The notes: generated by a model from the sequence alone, not told the origin. A stretch of DNA of 64,000 nt from Megasphaera sp. AM44-1BH (GCF_003467125.1 NZ_QSFA01000002.1:62001-126000); one strand, 5' to 3'; shown: positions 13,159 to 22,465, numbered from the stretch's first letter. A program made the numbers and translations.

Positions 13159-14743
13159 TAATGTTCCTATTAAAACGCATTTACCGTGTCCGGATTGTGG
13201 TTCTCATGATGCATTAACAGAGTATTCAGATGGGCACACATATTGTTTCTCATGTCAGACAGTCAGGAATACTTTAGCGCGTGAAAGTAAATTGATTGAC
13301 ATAAACTCTTTGTCTTTCTCACCACTAAAAAAGCGCGGTATTATGACAAACACATGTGAGAAATATCATTATTACACAGGATATCACAACGGGAAACCTG
13401 TTCACGTAGCTTGCTATTATGACGACACAGGGGAGCTGATAGGTCAGAAAGTACGCTATCCAGATAAGACGTTTGAGACAATCGGAAAGATTTCTAAAAG
13501 GTTTTTCGGACAGGAGCTGTTCTCTGGCAGGGGAAAGTTAGTTATCACTGAAGGTGAAATTGACTGTCTTACTGTCTCACAGCTGCAGGGAAATAAGTAT
13601 CCAGTTGTGTCTATCCCAACAGGTGTTGTGTCTGCTAAAAAAGTGATAACGCATAACATGGAGTGGCTTTCACAGTTCGATGAAATCATTCTGATGTTCG
13701 ATATGGATGAGCCGGGGAGAAAGGCCGTAAAAGAATGTGCAGGCCTTCTCAAAGGCATTAAGGTAGCTAATTTACCTATGAAAGATCCTAACGAATGTCT
13801 GTTAAATGACAAAGGTCAAGCTGTGATAAATGCTATATGGAATGCGAAACCATACAGGCCGGATGGAATAGTTAATGGTGCTGAACTATGGGATATTGTA
13901 GATAGTGAGGAAGACACAAAAGGGTACAGTTATCCTTGGGATATTCCATTAAATGACATGACACTCGGTATGCGAAAAGGCGAACTGGTAGTGATTACCG
14001 CAGGGACAGGCGTAGGTAAAACTACATTTGTCAGACAACTTATGTATGAATTAGGTGTCAATCAGGGCAGAAAGATAGGCTGTATGATGCTAGAAGAAAA
14101 TATTAAGCGTACAGCAATCGGCCTTATGTCTATCCATACAGGTAATAGATTGCACTTAAATAGACATGCAATATCGGAAGAAGAATATCATAAAGCATTC
14201 GATGAGACACTGGGTACAGGTCACTATGTCTTATACAATCATTTTGGTTCACTCGATGGTGACAACTTACTCAACAAAATACGATACCTGGCTATCTCAG
14301 AAGAGTGTGATTTCATAGTTTTAGATCATGTGTCTATAGCTGTTTCGGGGCTTGAAGGAGATAATGAGCGGAAACTCATAGACTATCTTATGACACAAAT
14401 GAGGAGCATAGTAGAAGAAACTGGTGTAGGTATGTTGGTTATCAGTCACTTAAGGCGACCAGATACATCGCAACAATCTCATGAGGAAGGCGGAATAACG
14501 TCTTTGTCTCAGTTAAGAGGTTCTCATGCAATTTCTCAGTTATCAGACATAGTTATTGGCTTGGAGAGAAACCAACAGGATGAGGATGAACATACGAAAA
14601 ACACCATAAAAATACGGGTTCTTAAGAATCGGTTCAGTGGCGATACTGGAATAGCCGGATACCTAGAGTACAGTAAGAAGACAGATAGATTAGAAGTAAA
14701 AGGAAAGAGGGAGAATAATAATGATGATGAAGCAGAGTTTTAA
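13151..14743 (+). CDS. Primase-helicase, T7 gp4-like
   Basis: This 530-residue bifunctional replication protein has an N-terminal zinc-binding domain (C13, C16, C32, C35 in CPDCG and CFSC), a TOPRIM primase domain (VITEGEID and MFDMDEPGRKA) and a C-terminal RecA-like DnaB-type helicase. Its Walker A is GTGVGKTT (about residues 284-291), followed by DFIVLDHV and VISHLRRP. It unwinds DNA and makes primers at the fork, with the polymerase and SSB encoded next to it. The ATG overlaps the previous gene. The acidic end DDEAEF resembles the T7 gp4 tail that contacts the polymerase. Confidence 0.96.
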   Translation: MNDNVPIKTHLPCPDCGSHDALTEYSDGHTYCFSCQTVRNTLARESKLIDINSLSFSPLKKRGIMTNTCEKYHYYTGYHNGKPVHVACYYDDTGELIGQKVRYPDKTFETIGKISKRFFGQELFSGRGKLVITEGEIDCLTVSQLQGNKYPVVSIPTGVVSAKKVITHNMEWLSQFDEIILMFDMDEPGRKAVKECAGLLKGIKVANLPMKDPNECLLNDKGQAVINAIWNAKPYRPDGIVNGAELWDIVDSEEDTKGYSYPWDIPLNDMTLGMRKGELVVITAGTGVGKTTFVRQLMYELGVNQGRKIGCMMLEENIKRTAIGLMSIHTGNRLHLNRHAISEEEYHKAFDETLGTGHYVLYNHFGSLDGDNLLNKIRYLAISEECDFIVLDHVSIAVSGLEGDNERKLIDYLMTQMRSIVEETGVGMLVISHLRRPDTSQQSHEEGGITSLSQLRGSHAISQLSDIVIGLERNQQDEDEHTKNTIKIRVLKNRFSGDTGIAGYLEYSKKTDRLEVKGKRENNNDDEAEF

Positions 14744-15191
14744 GGTCCCTGTTCATGATTATGGGATTACATTAACAGAAATTCCAGATGAAATCACTCT
14801 GTATTTTAACATTGGGAATTGTGAGTGCCATTGTAAAGGTTGTCATAGTGATTTTCTGTGGGATACACATTTGAATACACCGATGAAAACGGTAGATGAA
14901 ATTTTGTCTATTGTCAAGAAATACAAAGATGATGTAACAGCTATTGTGTTCATGGGTGGTAATCGGAATGGCATGGATTTTGAAGAATTTGCAGACAAAG
15001 TGTTGAAGCCTGTGTCTGAATTTATGGATGTTGGTATCTACATGGGAGCTTGGGATGCTAATGATTTATTCGTTGCGTCTCAATATTGCCGATGGATTAA
15101 AGTAGGCTGCTATAAAGAGGATTACGGTGGATTAGATTCTCCAGCTACCAATCAGCTGTTTTTTGAAGTACAAAATTATAAATTCTTATAG
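14721..15191 (+). CDS. nrdG: Anaerobic ribonucleotide reductase activating enzyme (radical SAM)
   Basis: This 156-residue radical-SAM protein has the C-x3-C-x2-C cluster in NCECHCKGCHSD and the following FMGGN strand. It uses SAM and a 4Fe-4S cluster to install the glycyl radical on the class III reductase encoded just downstream. The first of three tandem ATG codons (14721) overlaps the helicase end. Activity requires anoxic conditions, fitting an anaerobic host. Confidence 0.93.
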   Translation: MMMKQSFKVPVHDYGITLTEIPDEITLYFNIGNCECHCKGCHSDFLWDTHLNTPMKTVDEILSIVKKYKDDVTAIVFMGGNRNGMDFEEFADKVLKPVSEFMDVGIYMGAWDANDLFVASQYCRWIKVGCYKEDYGGLDSPATNQLFFEVQNYKFL

Positions 15192-15200
15192 GTGGTAACA

Positions 15201-15461
15201 ATGACGTTCACATTACATGTTATTAAAGGTTGTGCATACTGTGATGCTATTTTGTCTTTATATCCATCATTGGTAAAGAGATATCCCAAGTTATATTTCA
15301 ATATGAAATGTGATGAAAGTGCAAATGAGGGTATAGTATATCCATATATTGAAGCATATCATCTTGATGTTGACGGTGTGTATAGAGACAAAAAAGATTC
15401 CATGCTATACATCAATGATGTTGTAGATTTTGTAGAAAGGAGTCTTAATAGAGGTAAATGA
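15201..15461 (+). CDS. Glutaredoxin-like protein
   Basis: This 86-residue thioredoxin-fold protein has the redox motif C-A-Y-C in VIKGCAYCDAI. I take the ATG at 15201 behind AGGTGG rather than the in-frame GTG at 15192. It lies between nrdG and nrdD and overlaps nrdD by 4 bases, so it may reduce the ribonucleotide reductase or its activase. The usual Thr-Val-Pro cis-proline segment is not obvious. Confidence 0.8.
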   Translation: MTFTLHVIKGCAYCDAILSLYPSLVKRYPKLYFNMKCDESANEGIVYPYIEAYHLDVDGVYRDKKDSMLYINDVVDFVERSLNRGK

Positions 15462-17221
15462 TTTTGAACTTAACTCCTGATCAGATACAGGGGAAGATTG
15501 ATTATATTAAGAAGTATTCACAAGCGTCCAATAGTGCTGATGGTTCATTAGTTGATAGTAATGCTAATGTAGACACAAAAAACATAGGCATTCTGGAAGC
15601 GGAACTGTATAAGCCAGAGACGATTCAGATTAATAGAGAGATTGTGAAGCAAAAGTTAGACAGCATGTTTCCTGGACTAGGAGCACAGTATATCAAGGAC
15701 ATAGAAAGTCACTTTATTTATATCCATGATGAAACGTCCTTGCGTCCCTACTGTGCTTCTATTACCTTGTTTCCTTTCCTGCTAAATGGTACTAAACCTC
15801 TGGGTGGGACAAGCAAAGCACCAAAGAACCTGCATAGTTTTTGTGGATCATTCATTAATCTTGTCTATCAGGTAGCGTCTGGTTTTGCAGGTGCTGTGGC
15901 TACTGTCGAATTTCTGCTATATTTTGATTATTTTGCGAGAAAGACATATGGCAGTGCTTACATAACTACTAACAAGAAAGAGGTAGAGCAGGCCCTACAG
16001 GGTGTCGTATATGCCTTGAATCAGCCTGCTAGTGCGCGGGGAAATCAGAGCGTGTTCTGGAATATCTCTGTATTAGACAAGCATTATTTTGAGCACCTAT
16101 TTGGTACATTTCATTTCCCGGATGGTTCAAAGGCTATGTATTATGGCTCATTCCATGATTTGCAGGAGCTTTTTATGGAGTGGTTTAGGAAAGAGAGGGA
16201 GAAAGAGCTACTGACATATCCCGTTTTAACAGCTTCTATGCTTATCGACGATGAGGGAGTTCCTGTAGACACAGAATTTGCAGAGATGTGTGCTGAGAAA
16301 ATGTCCAAAGGTCTGAGCTTCTTTGTCTATGAATCACAAAGTGTTGACTCACTTGCTTCCTGTTGTCGATTGCGCAACGAACTGTCTGACAATACGTTTA
16401 GCTATACACTGGGAGCAGGCGGGGTATCTACAGGTTCCATACAGGTTATTACACTGAACATGAACAGACTCGTACAACAGAAAGACCATACTGTATCTGA
16501 CATTGTAAAACGTGTTCATAAGTACCTTTTGGCGCACAGGGCAGTGATTGAAGACTACATGAATAGTGGTTTGTTGCCCGCGTATACAGCTGGGTTTATT
16601 AATCTGGACAAGCAGTTTCTTACCGTTGGTATCAATGGCATGTTGGAAGCTTCTGAGTTTCTGCATGGTAAACCAGACATAGATTTCTATAGAGATACAT
16701 TGAAGACTATCTACTTGTTGAATAAAGAGGATGGCCAAAGATACAAAGTTAAATATAATACGGAGTTTGTCCCTGCCGAAAATTTAGGTGTGAAGAATGC
16801 GAAGTGGGACAAAGAAGATGGCTTAGTGGTTCCTAGAGACTGCTATAATTCCTATTTCTTTCCTGTAGAGAGCAGTGAGTACAGCATTATAGACAAACTT
16901 GATATGCATGGTTCACGTACTACAGCGTTTCTTGACGGGGGAGCAGCTTGTCATCTTAATTTGGCGCAGTTATTGACTGAGAAACAGGCGTATCAACTAA
17001 TGTGTCTTGCAGGTAAGAAGGGCGTTAATTACTGGACATTTAACTGCTTAATGACAATTTGTGACGATTGTGGATATATCGATGTGAACACGGAAAGGCA
17101 GTGCACGAAATGTGGAAGTACCAATGTTGGTTATGCCACTCGTGTCATTGGCTATCTCAAACGTATTGATAGTTTTTCCACAGCACGTCAGAAGGAAGCT
17201 TTTAAACGACATTATACTTAA
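15458..17221 (+). CDS. nrdD: Anaerobic (class III) ribonucleoside-triphosphate reductase
   Basis: This 587-residue enzyme reduces ribonucleotides to deoxyribonucleotides for phage replication without oxygen. Visible features are Cys residues in RPYCAS and SCCRLRNEL, the C-terminal zinc finger CDDCGY...CTKCGS, and the glycyl-radical loop RVIGYLKR near the end. The protein begins directly with the catalytic part: the N-terminal ATP-cone of full-length NrdD (about 700 residues) is missing, so dATP feedback inhibition should be lost, a plausible advantage during replication. The neighbours nrdG and glutaredoxin complete the system. Confidence 0.95.
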   Translation: MILNLTPDQIQGKIDYIKKYSQASNSADGSLVDSNANVDTKNIGILEAELYKPETIQINREIVKQKLDSMFPGLGAQYIKDIESHFIYIHDETSLRPYCASITLFPFLLNGTKPLGGTSKAPKNLHSFCGSFINLVYQVASGFAGAVATVEFLLYFDYFARKTYGSAYITTNKKEVEQALQGVVYALNQPASARGNQSVFWNISVLDKHYFEHLFGTFHFPDGSKAMYYGSFHDLQELFMEWFRKEREKELLTYPVLTASMLIDDEGVPVDTEFAEMCAEKMSKGLSFFVYESQSVDSLASCCRLRNELSDNTFSYTLGAGGVSTGSIQVITLNMNRLVQQKDHTVSDIVKRVHKYLLAHRAVIEDYMNSGLLPAYTAGFINLDKQFLTVGINGMLEASEFLHGKPDIDFYRDTLKTIYLLNKEDGQRYKVKYNTEFVPAENLGVKNAKWDKEDGLVVPRDCYNSYFFPVESSEYSIIDKLDMHGSRTTAFLDGGAACHLNLAQLLTEKQAYQLMCLAGKKGVNYWTFNCLMTICDDCGYIDVNTERQCTKCGSTNVGYATRVIGYLKRIDSFSTARQKEAFKRHYT

Positions 17222-17235
17222 GAAAGGAGGACCTA

Positions 17236-17433
17236 ATGATTCTATTAAAATTTCTGATGCGATTGGAAGAGTTTTACCGGAAACAGGCCTATAAGTGCCA
17301 GGTGCGGCGTGTTCAGTATGGTCAGCAGATTATGGAAAAACTGAATTACTCTCTGATTAAACTAAGAGAAGAAACTAAACGTGCAGAAGACAAAATTAAA
17401 GAGAAGATTGAGGATGTAAAGCTGTATATGTGA
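17236..17433 (+). CDS. Small coiled-coil protein of unknown function, 65 aa
   Basis: It has a strong ribosome site (AGAAAGGAGG). The product is basic and almost wholly helical with heptad-like spacing (MRLEEFYRKQ, then KLREETKRAEDKIKEKIEDVKLYM). It sits between nrdD and the DNA polymerase gene, so a replication-accessory role is conceivable. No family recognised. Confidence 0.7.
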   Translation: MILLKFLMRLEEFYRKQAYKCQVRRVQYGQQIMEKLNYSLIKLREETKRAEDKIKEKIEDVKLYM

Positions 17434-17448
17434 TGGAGGTTGTAGGAT

Positions 17449-19296
17449 ATGTTGTTTTTTGATATTGAAACGGATGGACTATTAGAAGATTTAACTAAAA
17501 TCCATTGCATGTGTATTAAAGACACTTCTACAGACACGATGTATCGGTATACTCCAGAAAACATAGAAGACGGTATAAAAAAGCTGATGGTGGCAGGTGA
17601 AACGATATGTGGTCACAATGTAATCGCATTCGACTTACCTGCCATTAAGAAGCTATACCCATGGTTCACTGTTTGTAAAGACAAAGTTATTGATACTCTT
17701 GTCTACGCTCGTCTGGTGTTTTCTGAAGTCAACTATATTGATAACAAACTGACAAGAATAGGTGTCTTACCAAAACGCTTGTATGGTTCACACTCTCTAA
17801 AAGCATATGGATATCGTTTGGGAGTACTTAAAGGTACTTACTGTGAGACAGAAGATGCCTGGGCAATTTTCACTCCAGAAATGTTGGACTATAACGAACA
17901 AGACGTTGTTGTAACAGAAGCTTTGTATAAGAAATGCAGTAAGAAAACTACTACGGAACAGGCTTTGTCTTTGGAACATAAGGCTCAGTGGTTGATGGTA
18001 AGGATGGAGAACAATGGATTTACGTTCGATAAAGAAAAGGCGATAGAGCTTATGTCTACATTACAGAATAAACAGATTGAAGTACTGAATCAGTTAGCCC
18101 ATATGGTTCCACGTATACCCGACAAAGTTTTCATCCCTAAAAGAGATAACAAAAGCAAGGGATATAAAGCAGGCATTCCTATTCAGCGATATAAAGAATT
18201 CAATCCTAATAGCAGACAGCAGGTTCTATGGATCATGAAAGATTACTACAAATATCCTTTCAGTAATCCGGATATGCATACTGAGGACGGGAAGATACAG
18301 CTGAATGAAGAAACCTTTAAATTAATAGTAAAAGACACAGAAGCACCAGAAGAAGTTCGTAAACTTGCTGAGCTATTTCAAGAAAACTTCTTATTGACTA
18401 AGCGACTAGGACAACTGATTGATGGGAAAAACGGTTGGCTGAAACTCGTAAGTGAAGATGGGAAAATACACGGACATGTTAATCCTAATGGAGCTATTAC
18501 AGGCAGAGCCACACACCGTAAACCTAATATTGCTCAAGTACCACATGTTGGCACAGAGTATGGTAAGGAGTGCAGAGAACTGTTTACCGTACCCGAAGGA
18601 TGGTATCAGGTCGGTATAGATGCGTGTGGACTGGAACTACGGTGTCTATCTCACTACATGTATCCTTTTGACAATGGTGAATATGCTAACGAATGCGTCA
18701 ATGGTGATATTCATACGAAAAACCAGATAGCCGCAGGATTGCCAGAGAGAAATATGGCGAAGACGTTTATATATGGTTTTTTATATGGGGCAGGTGATGC
18801 AAAGATTGGACAGATTGTAGGTGGTACAGCAGAGCATGGAGCAGAACTACGGAAGAAGTTCTTAAAGGAAACTCCTGCTATAAAGAAATTACAGAGTTAT
18901 GTAAAAAATCTTTTGTCTGAATATGATGTAGGACTCAGACAAAGGAAATGGAAAACACGATATTTGAAGGGACTTGATGGTCGATTGCTTTATACTCGGT
19001 CTATCCATAGTGCCCTTAATCTACTATTACAGTCAGCAGGTGCTATTGTCTGTAAATACTGGATTGTACGAACTGAAGAACGCTTATTGAACCTGGGATT
19101 AGACCATGGTAAAGATTTTCAGCTCATGGCATGGGTGCACGATGAACAACAGATAGCGTGTCGTAATAAAGACATTGCTAAGATTGTAGTAAGGGAAGCA
19201 CAGGAAGCTATGAGGGATACACAAAAATACTATAACTTTAAGTGTCAGTTAGATACGGAAGGTATCATAGGGCACAATTGGTACGAATGTCATTGA
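17449..19296 (+). CDS. DNA polymerase I-family replicative polymerase, T7 gp5-like
   Basis: This 615-residue polymerase has an N-terminal 3'-5' exonuclease (FDIETDGL with catalytic Asp and Glu, later DYNEQDVVVT) and a family A polymerase domain. VGIDACGLELRCL carries catalytic Asp at about 391, KTFIYGFLYGAGDAKIGQIVG is the O-helix, and WVHDEQQ has the second Asp at about 565. It is close to T7 gp5 throughout but about 90 residues shorter. The segment equivalent to the T7 thioredoxin-binding loop is reduced to roughly PDKVFIPKRDNKSKGYKAG, so processivity may not depend on host thioredoxin. Confidence 0.97.
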   Translation: MLFFDIETDGLLEDLTKIHCMCIKDTSTDTMYRYTPENIEDGIKKLMVAGETICGHNVIAFDLPAIKKLYPWFTVCKDKVIDTLVYARLVFSEVNYIDNKLTRIGVLPKRLYGSHSLKAYGYRLGVLKGTYCETEDAWAIFTPEMLDYNEQDVVVTEALYKKCSKKTTTEQALSLEHKAQWLMVRMENNGFTFDKEKAIELMSTLQNKQIEVLNQLAHMVPRIPDKVFIPKRDNKSKGYKAGIPIQRYKEFNPNSRQQVLWIMKDYYKYPFSNPDMHTEDGKIQLNEETFKLIVKDTEAPEEVRKLAELFQENFLLTKRLGQLIDGKNGWLKLVSEDGKIHGHVNPNGAITGRATHRKPNIAQVPHVGTEYGKECRELFTVPEGWYQVGIDACGLELRCLSHYMYPFDNGEYANECVNGDIHTKNQIAAGLPERNMAKTFIYGFLYGAGDAKIGQIVGGTAEHGAELRKKFLKETPAIKKLQSYVKNLLSEYDVGLRQRKWKTRYLKGLDGRLLYTRSIHSALNLLLQSAGAIVCKYWIVRTEERLLNLGLDHGKDFQLMAWVHDEQQIACRNKDIAKIVVREAQEAMRDTQKYYNFKCQLDTEGIIGHNWYECH

Positions 19297-19317
19297 TGAG
19301 AAGGAGACAGGACTATT

Positions 19318-20013
19318 ATGAAATTTGAAGAAGCAAAGATTGGTATGGAAGTAATTTGGAATGGAAGTACTAAAATGAAAGGGACAATTACCATTATCGA
19401 CACGCAGGATAAAAGTGTACTGGTTGTATCGGATGACAAATTTTTTAAATTGTGGTTTTTTGATGACAGTGAGAATCCAACGTTTGATTTAAAAACTTTA
19501 AAACCCTATAATAGCATTCAGCTTACCAAAAAGCCACCTAAGTTTGACATAGATCTAATAGATAGTAAAGAGTTTCAATCTTATGTTGAGACTGTTATTG
19601 CTAAGTATGAGAAAGAGTTTTTACCTGAGGGGACATGCCTTACACATGTGTCTATTCGCAAAGATGGAGAAATCGTAGTGAAGGACAACAGTGGGAAGAC
19701 AGGGATTTCAAAATGCCATCCTGATGATGCTTTTAATATCGAAGTGGGATTACAGTTAGCTATGAAGCGATTGGCAGAAAGGCTCCCTTTCATTCCTAAA
19801 GATGGGGAAGAATATTACTCAATCTTACCTACTTCAGGAACGGTGTATAGCAGTGTTTATTATGGGGGTATATTTAGTGATGCCTTCAACAAGGCCATGG
19901 GTAATTGCTTCCGCACAGAAAAGGTAGCAAAAGAGAACAAAGACAAAATAATGGCTCGATATGAAAATATCTTAAAATTAGCTGAACTGAATGCTGTAGG
20001 AGATAAAGGATAA
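19318..20013 (+). CDS. Conserved-looking phage protein of unknown function, 231 aa
   Basis: An N-terminal small beta domain (KIGMEVIWNGSTKMKGTITIID, KFFKLWFF) looks like a KOW/SH3-type fold. A central alpha/beta part with CHPDDAFNIEVGLQLAMKRLAE follows, then a C-terminal part YYSILPTSGTVYSSVYYGGIFSDAFNKAMGNCFRTEKVAKEN. Arrangements like this last part occur in phage proteins of unknown role. It lies in the replication block between polymerase and thyX, with GAAGGAGAC as ribosome site. Confidence 0.75.
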   Translation: MKFEEAKIGMEVIWNGSTKMKGTITIIDTQDKSVLVVSDDKFFKLWFFDDSENPTFDLKTLKPYNSIQLTKKPPKFDIDLIDSKEFQSYVETVIAKYEKEFLPEGTCLTHVSIRKDGEIVVKDNSGKTGISKCHPDDAFNIEVGLQLAMKRLAERLPFIPKDGEEYYSILPTSGTVYSSVYYGGIFSDAFNKAMGNCFRTEKVAKENKDKIMARYENILKLAELNAVGDKG

Positions 20014-20162
20014 TGAAATATTGTGCTCATGTGAAATATAAATTAGATGAGTATGTTCTCATTGAAGCTGATTCAGAAGAAGAAGCATATGACAAAATAG
20101 AAGATGTAATACATCCGTTTGCTGAGGATATCGAGGTTATATCAATATACAGAGAGAAATAA
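20013..20162 (+). CDS. Small protein of unknown function, 49 aa
   Basis: The ATG at 20013 overlaps the previous TAA (TAATG). The 49-residue product begins MKYCAHVKYKLDEYVLIEADSEEEAYDKIED and looks like a compact beta-alpha-beta domain, with strands at both ends and one acidic helix. Coupling to the upstream gene and a full in-frame body support a real gene although it is short. Confidence 0.6.
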   Translation: MKYCAHVKYKLDEYVLIEADSEEEAYDKIEDVIHPFAEDIEVISIYREK

Positions 20163-20182
20163 AATAAAAGGGGGTATGCGCG

Positions 20183-20764
20183 TTGCCTAAAGTAGAACTA
20201 ATTGCTATTACGCCTAACTATATTCAGTTAATTCAGCGAGCTATGGGAGAATGCTATCAGCGCCCTGTAGGAGAAAAGACGGTAAAGAAAGCTATTCAAG
20301 CAGGGCATTTGTCTGTACTTGAACATTGTTCAGCAACGTTTGAGATTCAGTGCTCTATTTCTGTGTTGCTACAACTGACCAGACACAGACATTTTTCCTT
20401 TACAGTACAGAGTTCTAGGGGATGCGAACTTACACACTTTCACAAGACTGGCATTGAGTTTTTAGATAGTCTGCTGATAGAGCATATGGCTGATTATAAG
20501 TATGCTGTAGAAGATGGTTGTAAGAATAAAGAAGATGCTGCTTACTTACTGCCTAAAGCCGCTGAATATAAATTACTTATTACAGGAAACTTCAGGGCAT
20601 GGTATGAGTATTTGCCTAAGCGGATGTGCAAGAGAGCACAGAAGGAACATAGACAAATGGCAGAACAGATTCAGAAACTGTTAGCAAAGTCAGCACCAGA
20701 GATTTTTGATAGAGATTTTATGAATTGCGATAGATGCACTGAAAAGAGTTGTTCGTTCTCATGA
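20183..20764 (+). CDS. thyX: Flavin-dependent thymidylate synthase
   Basis: This 193-residue ThyX makes dTMP from dUMP using FAD and methylene-tetrahydrofolate. The signature RHRxxS is present as RHRHFS at residues 67-72, followed by VQSSRG. Other family segments are HLSVLEHCSATFEI and FRAWYEYLPKR. The start is TTG behind AAGGGGG. With dUTPase upstream it forms a short dUTP-to-dTMP route. The stop overlaps the exonuclease start. Confidence 0.94.
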   Translation: MPKVELIAITPNYIQLIQRAMGECYQRPVGEKTVKKAIQAGHLSVLEHCSATFEIQCSISVLLQLTRHRHFSFTVQSSRGCELTHFHKTGIEFLDSLLIEHMADYKYAVEDGCKNKEDAAYLLPKAAEYKLLITGNFRAWYEYLPKRMCKRAQKEHRQMAEQIQKLLAKSAPEIFDRDFMNCDRCTEKSCSFS

Positions 20765-21516
20765 TGAATCTTATTTTTGATGCTGACATGTTACTTTTTA
20801 TCTCTCTCCTGGAATGTGAAAAAGCTGTTCATTGGAGCAATGATATCTGGACCTTGCACTGTGATATGAGAGAAGCATGTGTCTATTATGATAACTTTGT
20901 TACTGATCTTACGGAAAAAGTATTAAATCATTATAAATATGATGGAGACTATAAGCTGTTCATGTGTCTTACTGATAAAGAACATGATAATTTCCGTAAT
21001 GTAGAAGTTTTTGCTGACTATAAAGCGAATAGGAGGAGCAAGCGTAGACCTGTGTGTTTCAATCCGATGCGTGAATGGATTCGTGATAACTATATTAGCT
21101 ACATGGAACCACATCTAGAAGCGGATGACTGTGCAGGTCTTTTGACACGTGAAGTTGACGGTGATTACATTCTTATTTCGGGAGACAAAGATTTTCGCTC
21201 TATACCGGGTAAATTCTATGATTTCATGAGAGACAAATATTTCCAGACAACAGATGAGGATGCAGCCAAATTTCATCTATATCAAACTATTTTAGGGGAT
21301 TCAACAGATAATTACAAAGGTGCTCCGGGATTTGGTGAAGTGAAAGCAAAACGCATTCTAGATGAACTGGGGTACACATGGGAAACGGTGGTAAAAGCAT
21401 ATCAAGGAAATGAACAGGAAGCACTGAAAAACGCAAGGTTAGCATATATCTTGCACAAGGCAGGTGATTATGATTGGAAAACAGGGAGTATAAAGCTCTG
21501 GGAACCCGATTCGTAG
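20761..21516 (+). CDS. 5'-3' exonuclease, T7 gp6-like
   Basis: This FEN/PIN-fold nuclease has 251 residues from the ATG at 20761, which overlaps the thyX stop (20764 is an alternative). Metal-binding acidic motifs are LIFDADMLLF, EADDCAGLL and ILISGDKDFRSI. The helix-hairpin-helix GDSTDNYKGAPGFGEVKAKRIL follows. T7 gp6 removes RNA primers and helps degrade host DNA; the same role is expected here. Confidence 0.92.
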   Translation: MMNLIFDADMLLFISLLECEKAVHWSNDIWTLHCDMREACVYYDNFVTDLTEKVLNHYKYDGDYKLFMCLTDKEHDNFRNVEVFADYKANRRSKRRPVCFNPMREWIRDNYISYMEPHLEADDCAGLLTREVDGDYILISGDKDFRSIPGKFYDFMRDKYFQTTDEDAAKFHLYQTILGDSTDNYKGAPGFGEVKAKRILDELGYTWETVVKAYQGNEQEALKNARLAYILHKAGDYDWKTGSIKLWEPDS

Positions 21517-21974
21517 TTTCCTATGGTAGTCAGGATACCGAACTTGTCTATAGTGTTTACGAACGTTTATGGGAGTTACGGAAAGGACACAAGGTAATCG
21601 AGCCACTCGCGGACAAAGACAGAGTATTCAAAATGGTTACTGAACTGAACAGGTATGGTCAACTTGCCTATTTTTATTACAAAGACACCCTTGTTGGTGT
21701 AGTGGCCTTTAATATCAATCCGGATTTTGTCTGGTGGGGATATATGGTTAAGGCTGTGGAAGAAGTCTTTGTCCTGAGCATGTCTGATGATTATGCAGGG
21801 TTCGGCAGAGTGGCGGCTCAGTTTTTAAAAGATTTGTGCAAGGAAAATCAATGTGACTTAGTGTTTGCAGGGGCGTTTCTGGGTTCTAACAATAGCTATA
21901 AAAAGGTTAAGGGGTATTCTGAGGAGTACCCCACTTACGTTTGTCTTAGAAAGGATTGTGATGCTGTTGAATGA
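21474..21974 (+). CDS. GNAT-like acetyltransferase domain protein
   Basis: The 166-residue frame starts at TTG 21474, overlapping the exonuclease gene by 43 bases, with AAGGCAGG nine bases upstream. The segment YFYYKDTLVGVVAFNINPDFVWWGYMVKAVEEVFVLSMSDDYAGFGRVAAQFLKDLC has the strand order and the loop before the helix seen in GNAT proteins, although the R/Q-x-x-G-x-G/A pyrophosphate loop is not canonical. T7-like phages sometimes carry such a protein next to virion genes. Substrate unknown. Confidence 0.65.
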   Translation: MENREYKALGTRFVVSYGSQDTELVYSVYERLWELRKGHKVIEPLADKDRVFKMVTELNRYGQLAYFYYKDTLVGVVAFNINPDFVWWGYMVKAVEEVFVLSMSDDYAGFGRVAAQFLKDLCKENQCDLVFAGAFLGSNNSYKKVKGYSEEYPTYVCLRKDCDAVE

Positions 21975-22152
21975 AGAATTACGGTATCTAGTGTCTGCAC
22001 AATTAATCGCAAATTTACGGGAGACATTTACACCTAACTATTTCCTTAACGCTAATAAAAAGTTTACTGCTGAGTATCAGTTAGGTTTTATGGACGGTAT
22101 ATGTTCCCTTATTAATTATTTAGAAAACAGTATTGATGGGAAAGGAGAATGA
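21961..22152 (+). CDS. Small protein of unknown function, 63 aa
   Basis: The ATG at 21961 behind AGAAAGGA overlaps the preceding gene by 14 bases. The protein (MLLNEELRYLVSAQLIANLRETF...) is mostly helical and ends in a short acidic tail. It is followed at once by the gp7.3-like gene. No family recognised. Confidence 0.65.
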   Translation: MLLNEELRYLVSAQLIANLRETFTPNYFLNANKKFTAEYQLGFMDGICSLINYLENSIDGKGE

Positions 22153-22159
22153 TTTACGT

Positions 22160-22465
22160 ATGAGTGGTGGAATTGGTAGGGCACTGAAGAAGGTAGTGTC
22201 TGCACCATTTAAAGTTGTTGGGAAGGTTCTTGGTGTTGGTGGTGGCGGTTCACAGACTGTAAAGGTACAGACACCGGAAGTTACAGGAGCACAGATACAG
22301 GCGAGTACGCAGGCTCAGGCTCCAGAAGCACCTGTATTAGGAACTGAAAATACCACATTAGATTCCAATGGCAAGAAGAAGAAAAAAGGTAAAGCAGGGC
22401 TTCTCATATCTAAAGACAACGGTTCTGGCGGCAACAGTGGTGGTTACACAGGGCTGAATATCTAA
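22160..22465 (+). CDS. Tail/virion assembly protein, T7 gp7.3-like
   Basis: I use the ATG at 22160 (MSGGIGRALKKVV), with AAAGGAG upstream; an in-frame ATG at 22133 is possible. The 101-residue protein has a basic N-terminus with KKVVSAPFKVVGKVLGVGGGG, a Gln/Ala-rich middle, and a lysine-rich segment before LLISKDNGSGG and a final GLNI. T7 gp7.3 has the same plan (basic start, AGKKSLSV, ending GGGINI) and lies before the portal gene, as here. It is a small virion protein needed for tail assembly and adsorption in T7. Confidence 0.75.
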   Translation: MSGGIGRALKKVVSAPFKVVGKVLGVGGGGSQTVKVQTPEVTGAQIQASTQAQAPEAPVLGTENTTLDSNGKKKKKGKAGLLISKDNGSGGNSGGYTGLNI

